Below are positions 1-12,600 of a stretch of 64,000 nt of DNA, one piece after another. The stretch lies in NCBI GenBank assembly GCA_032718475.1, contig JAUCBJ010006157.1, positions 30,001 to 94,000 of the forward strand, given 5' to 3'. Position 1 is the first letter of the stretch. The number at the start of each line of letters is the position of its first letter. The notes below the pieces were generated by a model that saw only the letters and a list, made by a program, of their open reading frames with translations, was not told the DNA's origin and ran no database searches. The position numbers were made by a program, and so were the translations under genes. The stretch is from Nemertoderma westbladi (taxonomy: Eukaryota; Xenacoelomorpha; Nemertodermatida; Nemertodermatidae).

Positions 1-3000
1 AGATAAGTCGGATGTTATTGACGGGTAGGTGTTTGGAGATAAGTCGGATGTTATTGACGGGTAGGTGTTTACAGATAAGTCGGATGTTATTGACGGGTAG
101 GTGTTTGGAGATAAGTCGGATGTTATTGACGGGTAGGTGTTTGGAGATAAGTCGGATGTTATTGACGGGTAGGTGTTTACAGATAAGTCGGATGTTATTG
201 ACGGGTAGGTGTTTACAGATAAGTCGGATGTTATTGACGGGTAGGTGTTTACAGATAAGTCGGATGTTATTGACGGGTAGGTGTTTACAGATAAGTCGGA
301 TGTTATTGACGGGTAGGTGTTTACAGATAAGTCGGATGTTATTGACGGGTAGGTGTTTGGAGATAAGTCGGATGTTATTGACGGGTAGGTGTTTGGAGAT
401 AAGTCGGATGTTATTGACGGGTAGGTGTTTGGAGATAAGTCGGATGTTATTGACGGGTAGGTGTTTACAGATAAGTCGGATGTTATTGACGGGTAGGTGT
501 TTACAGATAAGTCGGATGTTATTGACGGGTAGGTGTTTGGAGATAAGTCGGATGTTATTGACGGGTAGGTGTTTGGAGATAAGTCGGATGTTATTGACGG
601 GTAGGTGTTTGGAGATAAGTCGGATGTTATTGACGGGTAGGTGTTTGGAGATAAGTCGGATGTTATTGACGGGTAGGTGTTTGGAGATAAGTCGGATGTT
701 ATTGACGGGTAGGTGTTTACAGATAAGTCGGATGTTATTGACGGGTAGGTGTTTACAGATAAGTCGGATGTTATTGACGGGTAGGTGTTTACAGATAAGT
801 CGGATGTTATTGACGGGTAGGTGTTTACAGATAAGTCGGATGTTATTGACGGGTAGGTGTTTGGAGATAAGTCGGATGTTATTGACGGGTAGGTGTTTGG
901 AGATAAGTCGGATGTTATTGACGGGTAGGTGTTTACAGATAAGTCGGATGTTATTGACGGGTAGGTGTTTGGAGATAAGTCGGATGTTATTGACGGGTAG
1001 GTGTTTGGAGATAAGTCGGATGTTATTGACGGGTAGGTGTTTGGAGATAAGTCGGATGTTATTGACGGGTAGGTGTTTGGAGATAAGTCGGATGTTATTG
1101 ACGGGTAGGTGTTTGGAGATAAGTCGGATGTTATTGACGGGTAGGTGTTTGGAGATAAGTCGGATGTTATTGACGGGTAGGTGTTTACAGATAAGTCGGA
1201 TGTTATTGACGGGTAGGTGTTTGGAGATAAGTCGGATGTTATTGACGGGTAGGTGTTTGGAGATAAGTCGGATGTTATTGACGGGTAGGTGTTTACAGAT
1301 AAGTCGGATGTTATTGACGGGTAGGTGTTTACAGATAAGTCGGATGTTATTGACGGGTAGGTGTTTACAGATAAGTCGGATGTTATTGACGGGTAGGTGT
1401 TTACAGATAAGTCGGATGTTATTGACGGGTAGGTGTTTACAGATAAGTCGGATGTTATTGACGGGTAGGTGTTTGGAGATAAGTCGGATGTTATTGACGG
1501 GTAGGTGTTTACAGATAAGTCGGATGTTATTGACGGGTAGGTGTTTACAGATAAGTCGGATGTTATTGACGGGTAGGTGTTTACAGATAAGTCGGATGTT
1601 ATTGACGGGTAGGTGTTTACAGATAAGTCGGATGTTATTGACGGGTAGGTGTTTGGAGATAAGTCGGATGTTATTGACGGGTAGGTGTTTGGAGATAAGT
1701 CGGATGTTATTGACGGGTAGGTGTTTACAGATAAGTCGGATGTTATTGACGGGTAGGTGTTTACAGATAAGTCGGATGTTATTGACGGGTAGGTGTTTGG
1801 AGATAAGTCGGATGTTATTGACGGGTAGGTGTTTGGAGATAAGTCGGATGTTATTGACGGGTAGGTGTTTGGAGATAAGTCGGATGTTATTGACGGGTAG
1901 GTGTTTGGAGATAAGTCGGATGTTATTGACGGGTAGGTGTTTGGAGATAAGTCGGATGTTATTGACGGGTAGGTGTTTGGAGATAAGTCGGATGTTATTG
2001 ACGGGTAGGTGTTTACAGATAAGTCGGATGTTATTGACGGGTAGGTGTTTGGAGATAAGTCGGATGTTATTGACGGGTAGGTGTTTGGAGATAAGTCGGA
2101 TGTTATTGACGGGTAGGTGTTTACAGATAAGTCGGATGTTATTGACGGGTAGGTGTTTACAGATAAGTCGGATGTTATTGACGGGTAGGTGTTTACAGAT
2201 AAGTCGGATGTTATTGACGGGTAGGTGTTTACAGATAAGTCGGATGTTATTGACGGGTAGGTGTTTACAGATAAGTCGGATGTTATTGACGGGTAGGTGT
2301 TTGGAGATAAGTCGGATGTTATTGACGGGTAGGTGTTTACAGATAAGTCGGATGTTATTGACGGGTAGGTGTTTACAGATAAGTCGGATGTTATTGACGG
2401 GTAGGTGTTTACAGATAAGTCGGATGTTATTGACGGGTAGGTGTTTACAGATAAGTCGGATGTTATTGACGGGTAGGTGTTTGGAGATAAGTCGGATGTT
2501 ATTGACGGGTAGGTGTTTACAGATAAGTCGGATGTTATTGACGGGTAGGTGTTTGGAGATAAGTCGGATGTTATTGACGGGTAGGTGTTTGGAGATAAGT
2601 CGGATGTTATTGACGGGTAGGTGTTTGGAGATAAGTCGGATGTTATTGACGGGTAGGTGTTTGGAGATAAGTCGGATGTTATTGACGGGTAGGTGTTTGG
2701 AGATAAGTCGGATGTTATTGACGGGTAGGTGTTTACAGATAAGTCGGATGTTATTGACGGGTAGGTGTTTACAGATAAGTCGGATGTTATTGACGGGTAG
2801 GTGTTTACAGATAAGTCGGATGTTATTGACGGGTAGGTGTTTACAGATAAGTCGGATGTTATTGACGGGTAGGTGTTTGGAGATAAGTCGGATGTTATTG
2901 ACGGGTAGGTGTTTGGAGATAAGTCGGATGTTATTGACGGGTAGGTGTTTGGAGATAAGTCGGATGTTATTGACGGGTAGGTGTTTACAGATAAGTCGGA

Positions 3001-5781
3001 TGTTATTGACGGGTAGGTGTTTGGAGATAAGTCGGATGTTATTGACGGGTAGGTGTTTGGAGATAAGTCGGATGTTATTGACGGGTAGGTGTTTGGAGAT
3101 AAGTCGGATGTTATTGACGGGTAGGTGTTTGGAGATAAGTCGGATGTTATTGACGGGTAGGTGTTTGGAGATAAGTCGGATGTTATTGACGGGTAGGTGT
3201 TTGGAGATAAGTCGGATGTTATTGACGGGTAGGTGTTTACAGATAAGTCGGATGTTATTGACGGGTAGGTGTTTGGAGATAAGTCGGATGTTATTGACGG
3301 GTAGGTGTTTGGAGATAAGTCGGATGTTATTGACGGGTAGGTGTTTACAGATAAGTCGGATGTTATTGACGGGTAGGTGTTTACAGATAAGTCGGATGTT
3401 ATTGACGGGTAGGTGTTTACAGATAAGTCGGATGTTATTGACGGGTAGGTGTTTACAGATAAGTCGGATGTTATTGACGGGTAGGTGTTTACAGATAAGT
3501 CGGATGTTATTGACGGGTAGGTGTTTGGAGATAAGTCGGATGTTATTGACGGGTAGGTGTTTACAGATAAGTCGGATGTTATTGACGGGTAGGTGTTTAC
3601 AGATAAGTCGGATGTTATTGACGGGTAGGTGTTTACAGATAAGTCGGATGTTATTGACGGGTAGGTGTTTACAGATAAGTCGGATGTTATTGACGGGTAG
3701 GTGTTTGGAGATAAGTCGGATGTTATTGACGGGTAGGTGTTTGGAGATAAGTCGGATGTTATTGACGGGTAGGTGTTTACAGATAAGTCGGATGTTATTG
3801 ACGGGTAGGTGTTTACAGATAAGTCGGATGTTATTGACGGGTAGGTGTTTGGAGATAAGTCGGATGTTATTGACGGGTAGGTGTTTGGAGATAAGTCGGA
3901 TGTTATTGACGGGTAGGTGTTTGGAGATAAGTCGGATGTTATTGACGGGTAGGTGTTTGGAGATAAGTCGGATGTTATTGACGGGTAGGTGTTTGGAGAT
4001 AAGTCGGATGTTATTGACGGGTAGGTGTTTGGAGATAAGTCGGATGTTATTGACGGGTAGGTGTTTACAGATAAGTCGGATGTTATTGACGGGTAGGTGT
4101 TTGGAGATAAGTCGGATGTTATTGACGGGTAGGTGTTTGGAGATAAGTCGGATGTTATTGACGGGTAGGTGTTTACAGATAAGTCGGATGTTATTGACGG
4201 GTAGGTGTTTACAGATAAGTCGGATGTTATTGACGGGTAGGTGTTTACAGATAAGTCGGATGTTATTGACGGGTAGGTGTTTACAGATAAGTCGGATGTT
4301 ATTGACGGGTAGGTGTTTACAGATAAGTCGGATGTTATTGACGGGTAGGTGTTTGGAGATAAGTCGGATGTTATTGACGGGTAGGTGTTTACAGATAAGT
4401 CGGATGTTATTGACGGGTAGGTGTTTACAGATAAGTCGGATGTTATTGACGGGTAGGTGTTTACAGATAAGTCGGATGTTATTGACGGGTAGGTGTTTAC
4501 AGATAAGTCGGATGTTATTGACGGGTAGGTGTTTGGAGATAAGTCGGATGTTATTGACGGGTAGGTGTTTACAGATAAGTCGGATGTTATTGACGGGTAG
4601 GTGTTTGGAGATAAGTCGGATGTTATTGACGGGTAGGTGTTTGGAGATAAGTCGGATGTTATTGACGGGTAGGTGTTTGGAGATAAGTCGGATGTTATTG
4701 ACGGGTAGGTGTTTGGAGATAAGTCGGATGTTATTGACGGGTAGGTGTTTGGAGATAAGTCGGATGTTATTGACGGGTAGGTGTTTACAGATAAGTCGGA
4801 TGTTATTGACGGGTAGGTGTTTACAGATAAGTCGGATGTTATTGACGGGTAGGTGTTTACAGATAAGTCGGATGTTATTGACGGGTAGGTGTTTACAGAT
4901 AAGTCGGATGTTATTGACGGGTAGGTGTTTGGAGATAAGTCGGATGTTATTGACGGGTAGGTGTTTGGAGATAAGTCGGATGTTATTGACGGGTAGGTGT
5001 TTGGAGATAAGTCGGATGTTATTGACGGGTAGGTGTTTACAGATAAGTCGGATGTTATTGACGGGTAGGTGTTTGGAGATAAGTCGGATGTTATTGACGG
5101 GTAGGTGTTTACATATAAGTCGGATGTTATTGACGGGTAGGTGTTTACATATAAGTCGGATGTTATTGACGGGTAGGTGTTTACAGATAAGTCGGATGTT
5201 ATTGACGGGTAGGTGTTTGGAGATAAGTCGGATGTTATTGACGGGTAGGTGTTTGGAGATAAGTCGGATGTTATTGACGGGTAGGTGTTTGGAGATAAGT
5301 CGGATGTTATTGACGGGTAGGTGTTTACATATAAGTCGGATGTTATTGACGGGTAGGTGTTTGGAGATAAGTCGGATGTTATTGACGGGTAGGTGTTTGG
5401 AGATAAGTCGGATGTTATTGACGGGTAGGTGTTTGGAGATAAGTCGGATGTTATTGACGGGTAGGTGTTTGGAGATAAGTCGGATGTTATTGACGGGTAG
5501 GTGTTTGGAGATAAGTCGGATGTTATTGACGGGTAGGTGTTTACATATAAGTCGGATGTTATTGACGGGTAGGTGTTTGGAGATAAGTCGGATGTTATTG
5601 ACGGGTAGGTGTTTGAAGATAAGTCGGATGTTATTGACGGGTAGGTGTTTACAGATAAGTCGGATGTTATTGACGGGTAGGTGTTTGGAGATAAGTCGGA
5701 TGTTATTGACGGGTAGGTGTTTGGAGATAAGTCGGATGTTATTGACGGGTAGGTGTTTACAGATAAGTCGGATGTTATTGA
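1..5781. repeat. 36-bp minisatellite array, about 160 units, cut by the left edge
   Basis: Near-perfect tandem repeat. Each unit runs through GATAAGTCGGATG, TTATTGACGG and GTAGGTGTTT and ends in GG or AC just before AGATAAG. Almost all variation is at that dinucleotide, with a few AT, GA or CAT variants only near the right end. Because the unit is a multiple of three, one frame stays open for about 1,940 codons as a 12-residue repeat with no complexity; I do not regard it as a protein. The array lies upstream of an exon with a good 3' splice site at 6669, so it is probably intronic in the same gene. Each unit contains GGGTAGGTG, which resembles a weak 5' splice site. The last unit breaks off into AT-rich unique sequence. 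Confidence 0.95.
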
Positions 5782-5869
5782 GTTATAACATTGATATTAT
5801 TGATTATGTTAGTTTGAACATGATGTCAAATGTCTAACTTTATTTTAGTCATTATAATATGACTTATTA

Positions 5870-6340
5870 CAGGCCCGTAGCCGGGATTTTAAAAGGGCGG
5901 TTCGTTTTTTCCAAAAAGGGCACTTTTTTAATTGTTTAAATAATGACAAATATCCATTGGTTTAGCCAGACATTTTAAAAGGTACTGTAGGAATAGGGCA
6001 GAGGGAGAGAGAGAGAGAGAGAGGGGTGGGGGGGGGGGGGGGGGGGGTGGGTTGGATGATCTGAAGCCCGATACGAAATGTGTGGGGTACTTTTTAAAGC
6101 ACAATTGGCACTGGGATAATGAGATTCCTAACTGTTCTAGCTGCTAATGTAACTTTAATATTTTTGCTTTGCCGGAAAGGGCACTTTCACGAATAGGTGA
6201 ATGTAATTAAAAGGATAATATTTCTCAAAAAGGTGAGTATAAAAAAAGCACATTTCCCTAACATGTGTTCGTATAAAAGGGCGCTTTTCTCAAAAGGGCG
6301 GTTTGTTCGAACCAACGAACCCTCCCTGGCTACGGGCCTG
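5870..6340. mobile_element. Non-autonomous inverted-repeat element (MITE), TTA target duplication
   Basis: The ends are inverted: CAGGCCCGTAGCC on the left, and its complement GGCTACGGGCCTG on the right. TTA stands directly outside both ends, giving a probable 3-bp target duplication. The interior has no coding capacity. It holds several copies of AAAGGGC(A/G) with T-rich spacers, a (GA)n run and a 20-base G run at 6028-6047. The superfamily cannot be named from this. Confidence 0.7.
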
Positions 6341-6668
6341 TTATACACGGGGTGAGAATTCAGTTGCGACCATAGGACTCAGCATTGTAGTTAGGTTCGT
6401 TACCGGTATCCTCCACGGGACTGGGACACGGGTAACCGCCGTAATCAACATTTAGTAATAAAATTTAGTGTTTAACATTTAAATGTTAATAATTAATTAA
6501 AGCCTTTATAAAATTGAATATTTAAATTTTCTAATAAAATTAAGTATTTCAAGTTGTAATCTAGCATTTTTTGGATTTTTTCTTTACAAAACCTGCAGTA
6601 TAATATAATAATAACGTTATTTTTAATATAATTATATAAACCTATAATATATTTCCATATTATTTCAG

Positions 6669-9600
6669 GAATTTTCTTAGCCAAGTAAAGCGGATTCTAC
6701 AGAACTCATTGGAGGGTCTGTTGGCCTTGGCTGAGGTTTATTACAGACAGAAGGGGCCAAGACCCCCAACCAGACCCGGGCCTATACCAGAAAACTTTGA
6801 TGTCTGTGCTGAAACCATCATCAGCAAACTCCAGAATTACCTAAGTCAGGCCGATGACTATCACGCCATGTGCCTTCAAGGTGAGTCTCCCATTAATACG
6901 ACATCTAACATTAATCTATAAATAGCTACAACGTCACTTATTCATAGGTTTCTATCGTATTTGTTTCGGTTGCAGAATTAAGAGGACAACTTCAACGAAT
7001 GGAGGATCTCGTTGCTATGGTTCCCTCGTTGGTCATTACTCACTACATGACGTCACAAAAGAAAGAGCTAAGACGATTGGCTGGTGCAATGCAGAAGGAG
7101 AATGCAAGGCAATACGCTGAGGCTAATAAATTACGGGTGGGTTGATTGGATAATAACTATTTACATACTTGTGTGTAAAGTAGCACTTTACAGTGTGATG
7201 ATCCGAGTGGCTTTGTTACACGAACGAACGTTAGTGAGTGAAAATAGAGCCACGAGGATCAGAACACTGTAAAGTACTTTGTAACAAGTATGTATGTAGT
7301 TGTATTCCAAAAATTTTAACATTACGAAATGATTGTACATATACATTATAAGTGATAGAAACTGCACAAATTATATTAGTTGCTGTATAAATAAATGTAA
7401 AAATGACATAAATTATGTTATAAATAAGTTAGCTTATATTTATGGTGGCGTTTGGAGCCATGTTAATAATATAGACACTGGTTATTAATTAATAGCTACC
7501 GGTAGGTAATGCAGTAGGCCTATCTGGCTGTCAGGCAAATTTCCACCTATTGTTTACGTGGTAACCATGACGGCGTTAAGTAATGTCCCCTTAGTGGACA
7601 TTACTTAACGCCGTCATGGTTACCACGTAAACAATAACACCAAATACAATACTAAATGTACAGGCCAATACAATGCTGTAATGTCCTCTAAAGTGGTAAA
7701 ATACTAAATAACAACTCGCTGTTAATACTAACTGCGTTGAGTAATGTTACAATTTTGGAATAAAATATATTACCTACGATTTAAGAGTTTTCGGTAACAT
7801 TTTTTAGTGACAGAAGGATTGCGCGCCCCTTTGTTGCTCTATAACGTATTGTTTTTTAGGCTACACGCGAACAATCGTTGCGTCCAGGATTGGGACACCC
7901 CAGTAAATCCCAACAATTATCTCAACTCTGTGACGATGAAGAAGAAAGACAAAAACATATTATAGGACTCCACCAGGATATTGAATCAAAGAATTGTGAT
8001 TCTTTCAATAACGTGGCCAGTAAGTTCTTTTATTGCTAAACTGTTGTCTGGTAATTCACCAGTAAGTTCCTCTACTGCTATCTGTTATCTGGTAGTTCAC
8101 CGGTAAGTTCCTCTACTGCTATCTGTTATCTGGTAGTTCACCAGTAACTTCCTCTACTGCTATCTGTTATCTGGTAGTTCACCAGTACGTCCCTCTACTG
8201 CTATCAGTTATCTGGTAGTTCACCAGTAACTTCCTCAACTGCTATCTGTTATCTGGTAATTCACCAGTAAGTTCCTCAACTGCTATCTGTTATCTGGTAG
8301 TTCACCAGTAAGTTCCTCAACTGCTATCTGTTATCTGGTAGTTCACCAGTAAGTTCCTCAACTGCTATCTGTTATCTGGTAATTCACCAGTAAGTTCCTC
8401 TACTGCTATCTGTTGTCTGGTAGTTCACCAGTAACTTCCTCTACTGCTATCTGTTGTCTGGTAGTTCACCAGTACTTCCTCTACTGCCATCTGTTATCTG
8501 GTAGTTCACCAGTAAGTTCCTCAACTGCTATCTGTTATCTGGTAGTTCACCAGTAAGTTCCTTAACTGCTATCTGTTATCTGGTAATTCACCAGTAAGTT
8601 CCTATACTGCTATCTGTTATCTGGTAGTTCACCAGTAAGTTCCTCTACTGCTATCAGTTATCTGGTAGTTCACCGGTAAGTTCCTCTACTGCTATCTGTT
8701 ATCTGGTAGTTCACCAGTAACTTCCTCTACTGCTATCTGTTATCTGGTAGTTCACCAGTAACTTCCTCTACTGCTATCTGTTATCTGGTAGTTCACCAGT
8801 AACTTCCTCTACTGCTATCTGTTATCTGGTAGTTCACCAGTAACTTCCTCTACTGCTATCTGTTATCTGGTAGTTCACCAGTACGTCCCTCTACTGCTAT
8901 CAGTTATCTGGTAGTTCACCAGTAACTTCCTCAACTGCTATCTGTTATCTGGTAATTCACCAGTAAGTTCCTCAACTGCTATCTGTTATCTGGTAGTTCA
9001 CCAGTAAGTTCCTCAACTGCTATCTGTTATCTGGTAGTTCACCAGTAAGTTCCTCAACTGCTATCTGTTATCTGGTAATTCACCAGTAAGTTCCTCTACT
9101 GCTATCTGTTGTCTGGTAGTTCACCAGTAACTTCCTCTACTGCTATCTGTTGTCTGGTAGTTCACCAGTACTTCCTCTACTGCCATCTGTTATCTGGTAG
9201 TTCACCAGTAAGTTCCTCAACTGCTATCTGTTATCTGGTAGTTCACCAGTAAGTTCCTTAACTGCTATCTGTTATCTGGTAATTCACCAGTAAGTTCCTA
9301 TACTGCTATCTGTTATCTGGTAGTTCACCAGTAAGTTCCTCTACTGCTATCAGTTATCTGGTAGTTCACCGGTAAGTTCCTCTACTGCTATCTGTTATCT
9401 GGTAGTTCACCAGTAACTTCCTCTACTGCTATCTGTTATCTGGTAGTTCACCAGTAACTTCCTCTACTGCTATCTGTTATCTGGTAGTTCACCAGTAACT
9501 TCCTCTACTGCTATCTGTTATCTGGTAGTTCACCGGTAAGTTCCTCTACTGCTATCAGTTATCTGGTAGTTCACCAGTAAGTTCCTCTACTGCTATCAGT

Positions 9601-12600
9601 TATCTGGTAGTTCACCGGTAAGTTCCTCTACTGCTATCTGTTATCTGGTAGTTCACCAGTAAGTTCCTCTACTGCTATCAGTTATCTGGTAGTTCACCAG
9701 TAACTTCCTCTACTGCTATCTGTTATCTGGTAGTTCACCAGTAACTTCCTCTACTGCTATCTGTTATCTGGTAGTTCACCAGTAACTTCCTCTACTGCTA
9801 TCTGTTATCTGGTAGTTCACCGGTAAGTTCCTCTACTGCTATCAGTTATCTGGTAGTTCACCAGTAACTTCCTCTACTGCTATCTGTTATCTGGTAGTTC
9901 ACCAGTACGTCCCTCTACTGCTATCTGTTGTCTGGTAGTTCACCAGTAAGTTCCTCTACTGCTATCTGTTGTCTGGTAGTTCACCAGTAACTTCCTCTAC
10001 TGCTATCTGTTATCTGGTAGTTCACCAGTAACTTCCTCTACTGCTATCTGTTATCTGGTAGTTCACCAGTAACTTCCTCTACTGCTATCTGTTATCTGGT
10101 AGTTCACCAGTAACTTCCTCTACTGCTATCTGTTATCTGGTAGTTCACCAGTAACTTCCTCTACTGCTATCTGTTATCTGGTAGTTCACCGGTAAGTTCC
10201 TCTACTGCTATCAGTTATCTGGTAGTTCACCAGTAAGTTCCTCTACTGCTATCAGTTATCTGGTAGTTCACCGGTAAGTTCCTCTACTGCTATCTGTTAT
10301 CTGGTAGTTCACCAGTAACTTCCTCTACTGCTATCTGTTATCTGATAGTTCACCAGTAAGTTCCTCTACTGCTATCTGTTATCTGGTAGTTCACCAGTAA
10401 GTTCCTCAACTGCTATCTGTTATCTGGTAATTCACCAGTAAGTTCCTCTACTGCTATCTGTTATCTGGTAGTTCACCAGTACGTCCCTCTACTGCTATCA
10501 GTTATCTGGTAGTTCACCAGTAACTTCCTCTACTGCTATCTGTTGTCTGGTAGTTCACCAGTAACTTCCTCTACTGCTATCTGTTGTCTGGTAGTTCACC
10601 AGTAACTTCCTCTACTGCTATCTGTTGTCTGGTAGTTCACCAGTACTTCCTCTACTGCCATCTGTTATCTGGTAGTTCACCAGTAAGTTCCTCAACTGCT
10701 ATCTGTTATCTGGTAGTTCACCAGTAAGTTCCTCAACTGCTATCTGTTATCTGGTAGTTCACCAGTAAGTTCCTCAACTGCTATCTGTTATCTGGTAATT
10801 CACCAGTAAGTTCCTCAACTGCTATCAGTTATCTGGTAGTTCACCAGTAAGTTCCTCAACTGCTATCTGTTATCTGGTAGTTCACCAGTAAGTTCCTCTA
10901 CTGCTATCAGTTATCTGGTAGTTCACCAGTAAGTTCCTCAACTGCTATCTGTTATCTGGTAGTTCACCAGTAAGTTCCTCAACTGCTATCTGTTATCTGG
11001 TAATTCACCAGTAAGTTCCTCAACTGCTATCTGTTATCTGGTAATTCACCAGTAAGTTCCTCTACTGCTATCTGTTGTCTGGTAGTTCACCAGTAACTTC
11101 CTCTACTGCTATCTGTTGTCTGGTAGTTCACCAGTACTTCCTCTACTGCCATCTGTTATCTGGTAGTTCACCAGTAAGTTCCTCAACTGCTATCTGTTAT
11201 CTGGTAGTTCACCAGTAAGTTCCTTAACTGCTATCTGTTATCTGGTAATTCACCAGTAAGTTCCTATACTGCTATCTGTTATCTGGTAGTTCACCAGTAA
11301 GTTCCTCTACTGCTATCAGTTATCTGGTAGTTCACCGGTAAGTTCCTCTACTGCTATCTGTTATCTGGTAGTTCACCAGTAACTTCCTCTACTGCTATCT
11401 GTTATCTGGTAGTTCACCAGTAACTTCCTCTACTGCTATCTGTTATCTGGTAGTTCACCAGTAACTTCCTCTACTGCTATCTGTTATCTGGTAGTTCACC
11501 GGTAAGTTCCTCTACTGCTATCAGTTATCTGGTAGTTCACCAGTAAGTTCCTCTACTGCTATCAGTTATCTGGTAGTTCACCGGTAAGTTCCTCTACTGC
11601 TATCTGTTATCTGGTAGTTCACCAGTAAGTTCCTCTACTGCTATCAGTTATCTGGTAGTTCACCAGTAACTTCCTCTACTGCTATCTGTTATCTGGTAGT
11701 TCACCAGTAACTTCCTCTACTGCTATCTGTTATCTGGTAGTTCACCAGTAACTTCCTCTACTGCTATCTGTTATCTGGTAGTTCACCGGTAAGTTCCTCT
11801 ACTGCTATCAGTTATCTGGTAGTTCACCAGTAACTTCCTCTACTGCTATCTGTTATCTGGTAGTTCACCAGTACGTCCCTCTACTGCTATCTGTTGTCTG
11901 GTAGTTCACCAGTAAGTTCCTCTACTGCTATCTGTTGTCTGGTAGTTCACCAGTAACTTCCTCTACTGCTATCTGTTATCTGGTAGTTCACCAGTAACTT
12001 CCTCTACTGCTATCTGTTATCTGGTAGTTCACCAGTAACTTCCTCTACTGCTATCTGTTATCTGGTAGTTCACCAGTAACTTCCTCTACTGCTATCTGTT
12101 ATCTGGTAGTTCACCAGTAACTTCCTCTACTGCTATCTGTTATCTGGTAGTTCACCGGTAAGTTCCTCTACTGCTATCAGTTATCTGGTAGTTCACCAGT
12201 AAGTTCCTCTACTGCTATCAGTTATCTGGTAGTTCACCGGTAAGTTCCTCTACTGCTATCTGTTATCTGGTAGTTCACCAGTAACTTCCTCTACTGCTAT
12301 CTGTTATCTGATAGTTCACCAGTAAGTTCCTCTACTGCTATCTGTTATCTGGTAGTTCACCAGTAAGTTCCTCAACTGCTATCTGTTATCTGGTAATTCA
12401 CCAGTAAGTTCCTCTACTGCTATCTGTTATCTGGTAGTTCACCAGTACGTCCCTCTACTGCTATCAGTTATCTGGTAGTTCACCAGTAACTTCCTCTACT
12501 GCTATCTGTTGTCTGGTAGTTCACCAGTAACTTCCTCTACTGCTATCTGTTGTCTGGTAGTTCACCAGTAACTTCCTCTACTGCTATCTGTTGTCTGGTA

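Noticed and set aside
12-5837. A 1,941-codon open frame with a 12-residue repeat
   Set aside because: It is the 36-bp array read in a frame without stop. The unit length is a multiple of three, no start context or splice link exists, and it lies where an intron is expected.
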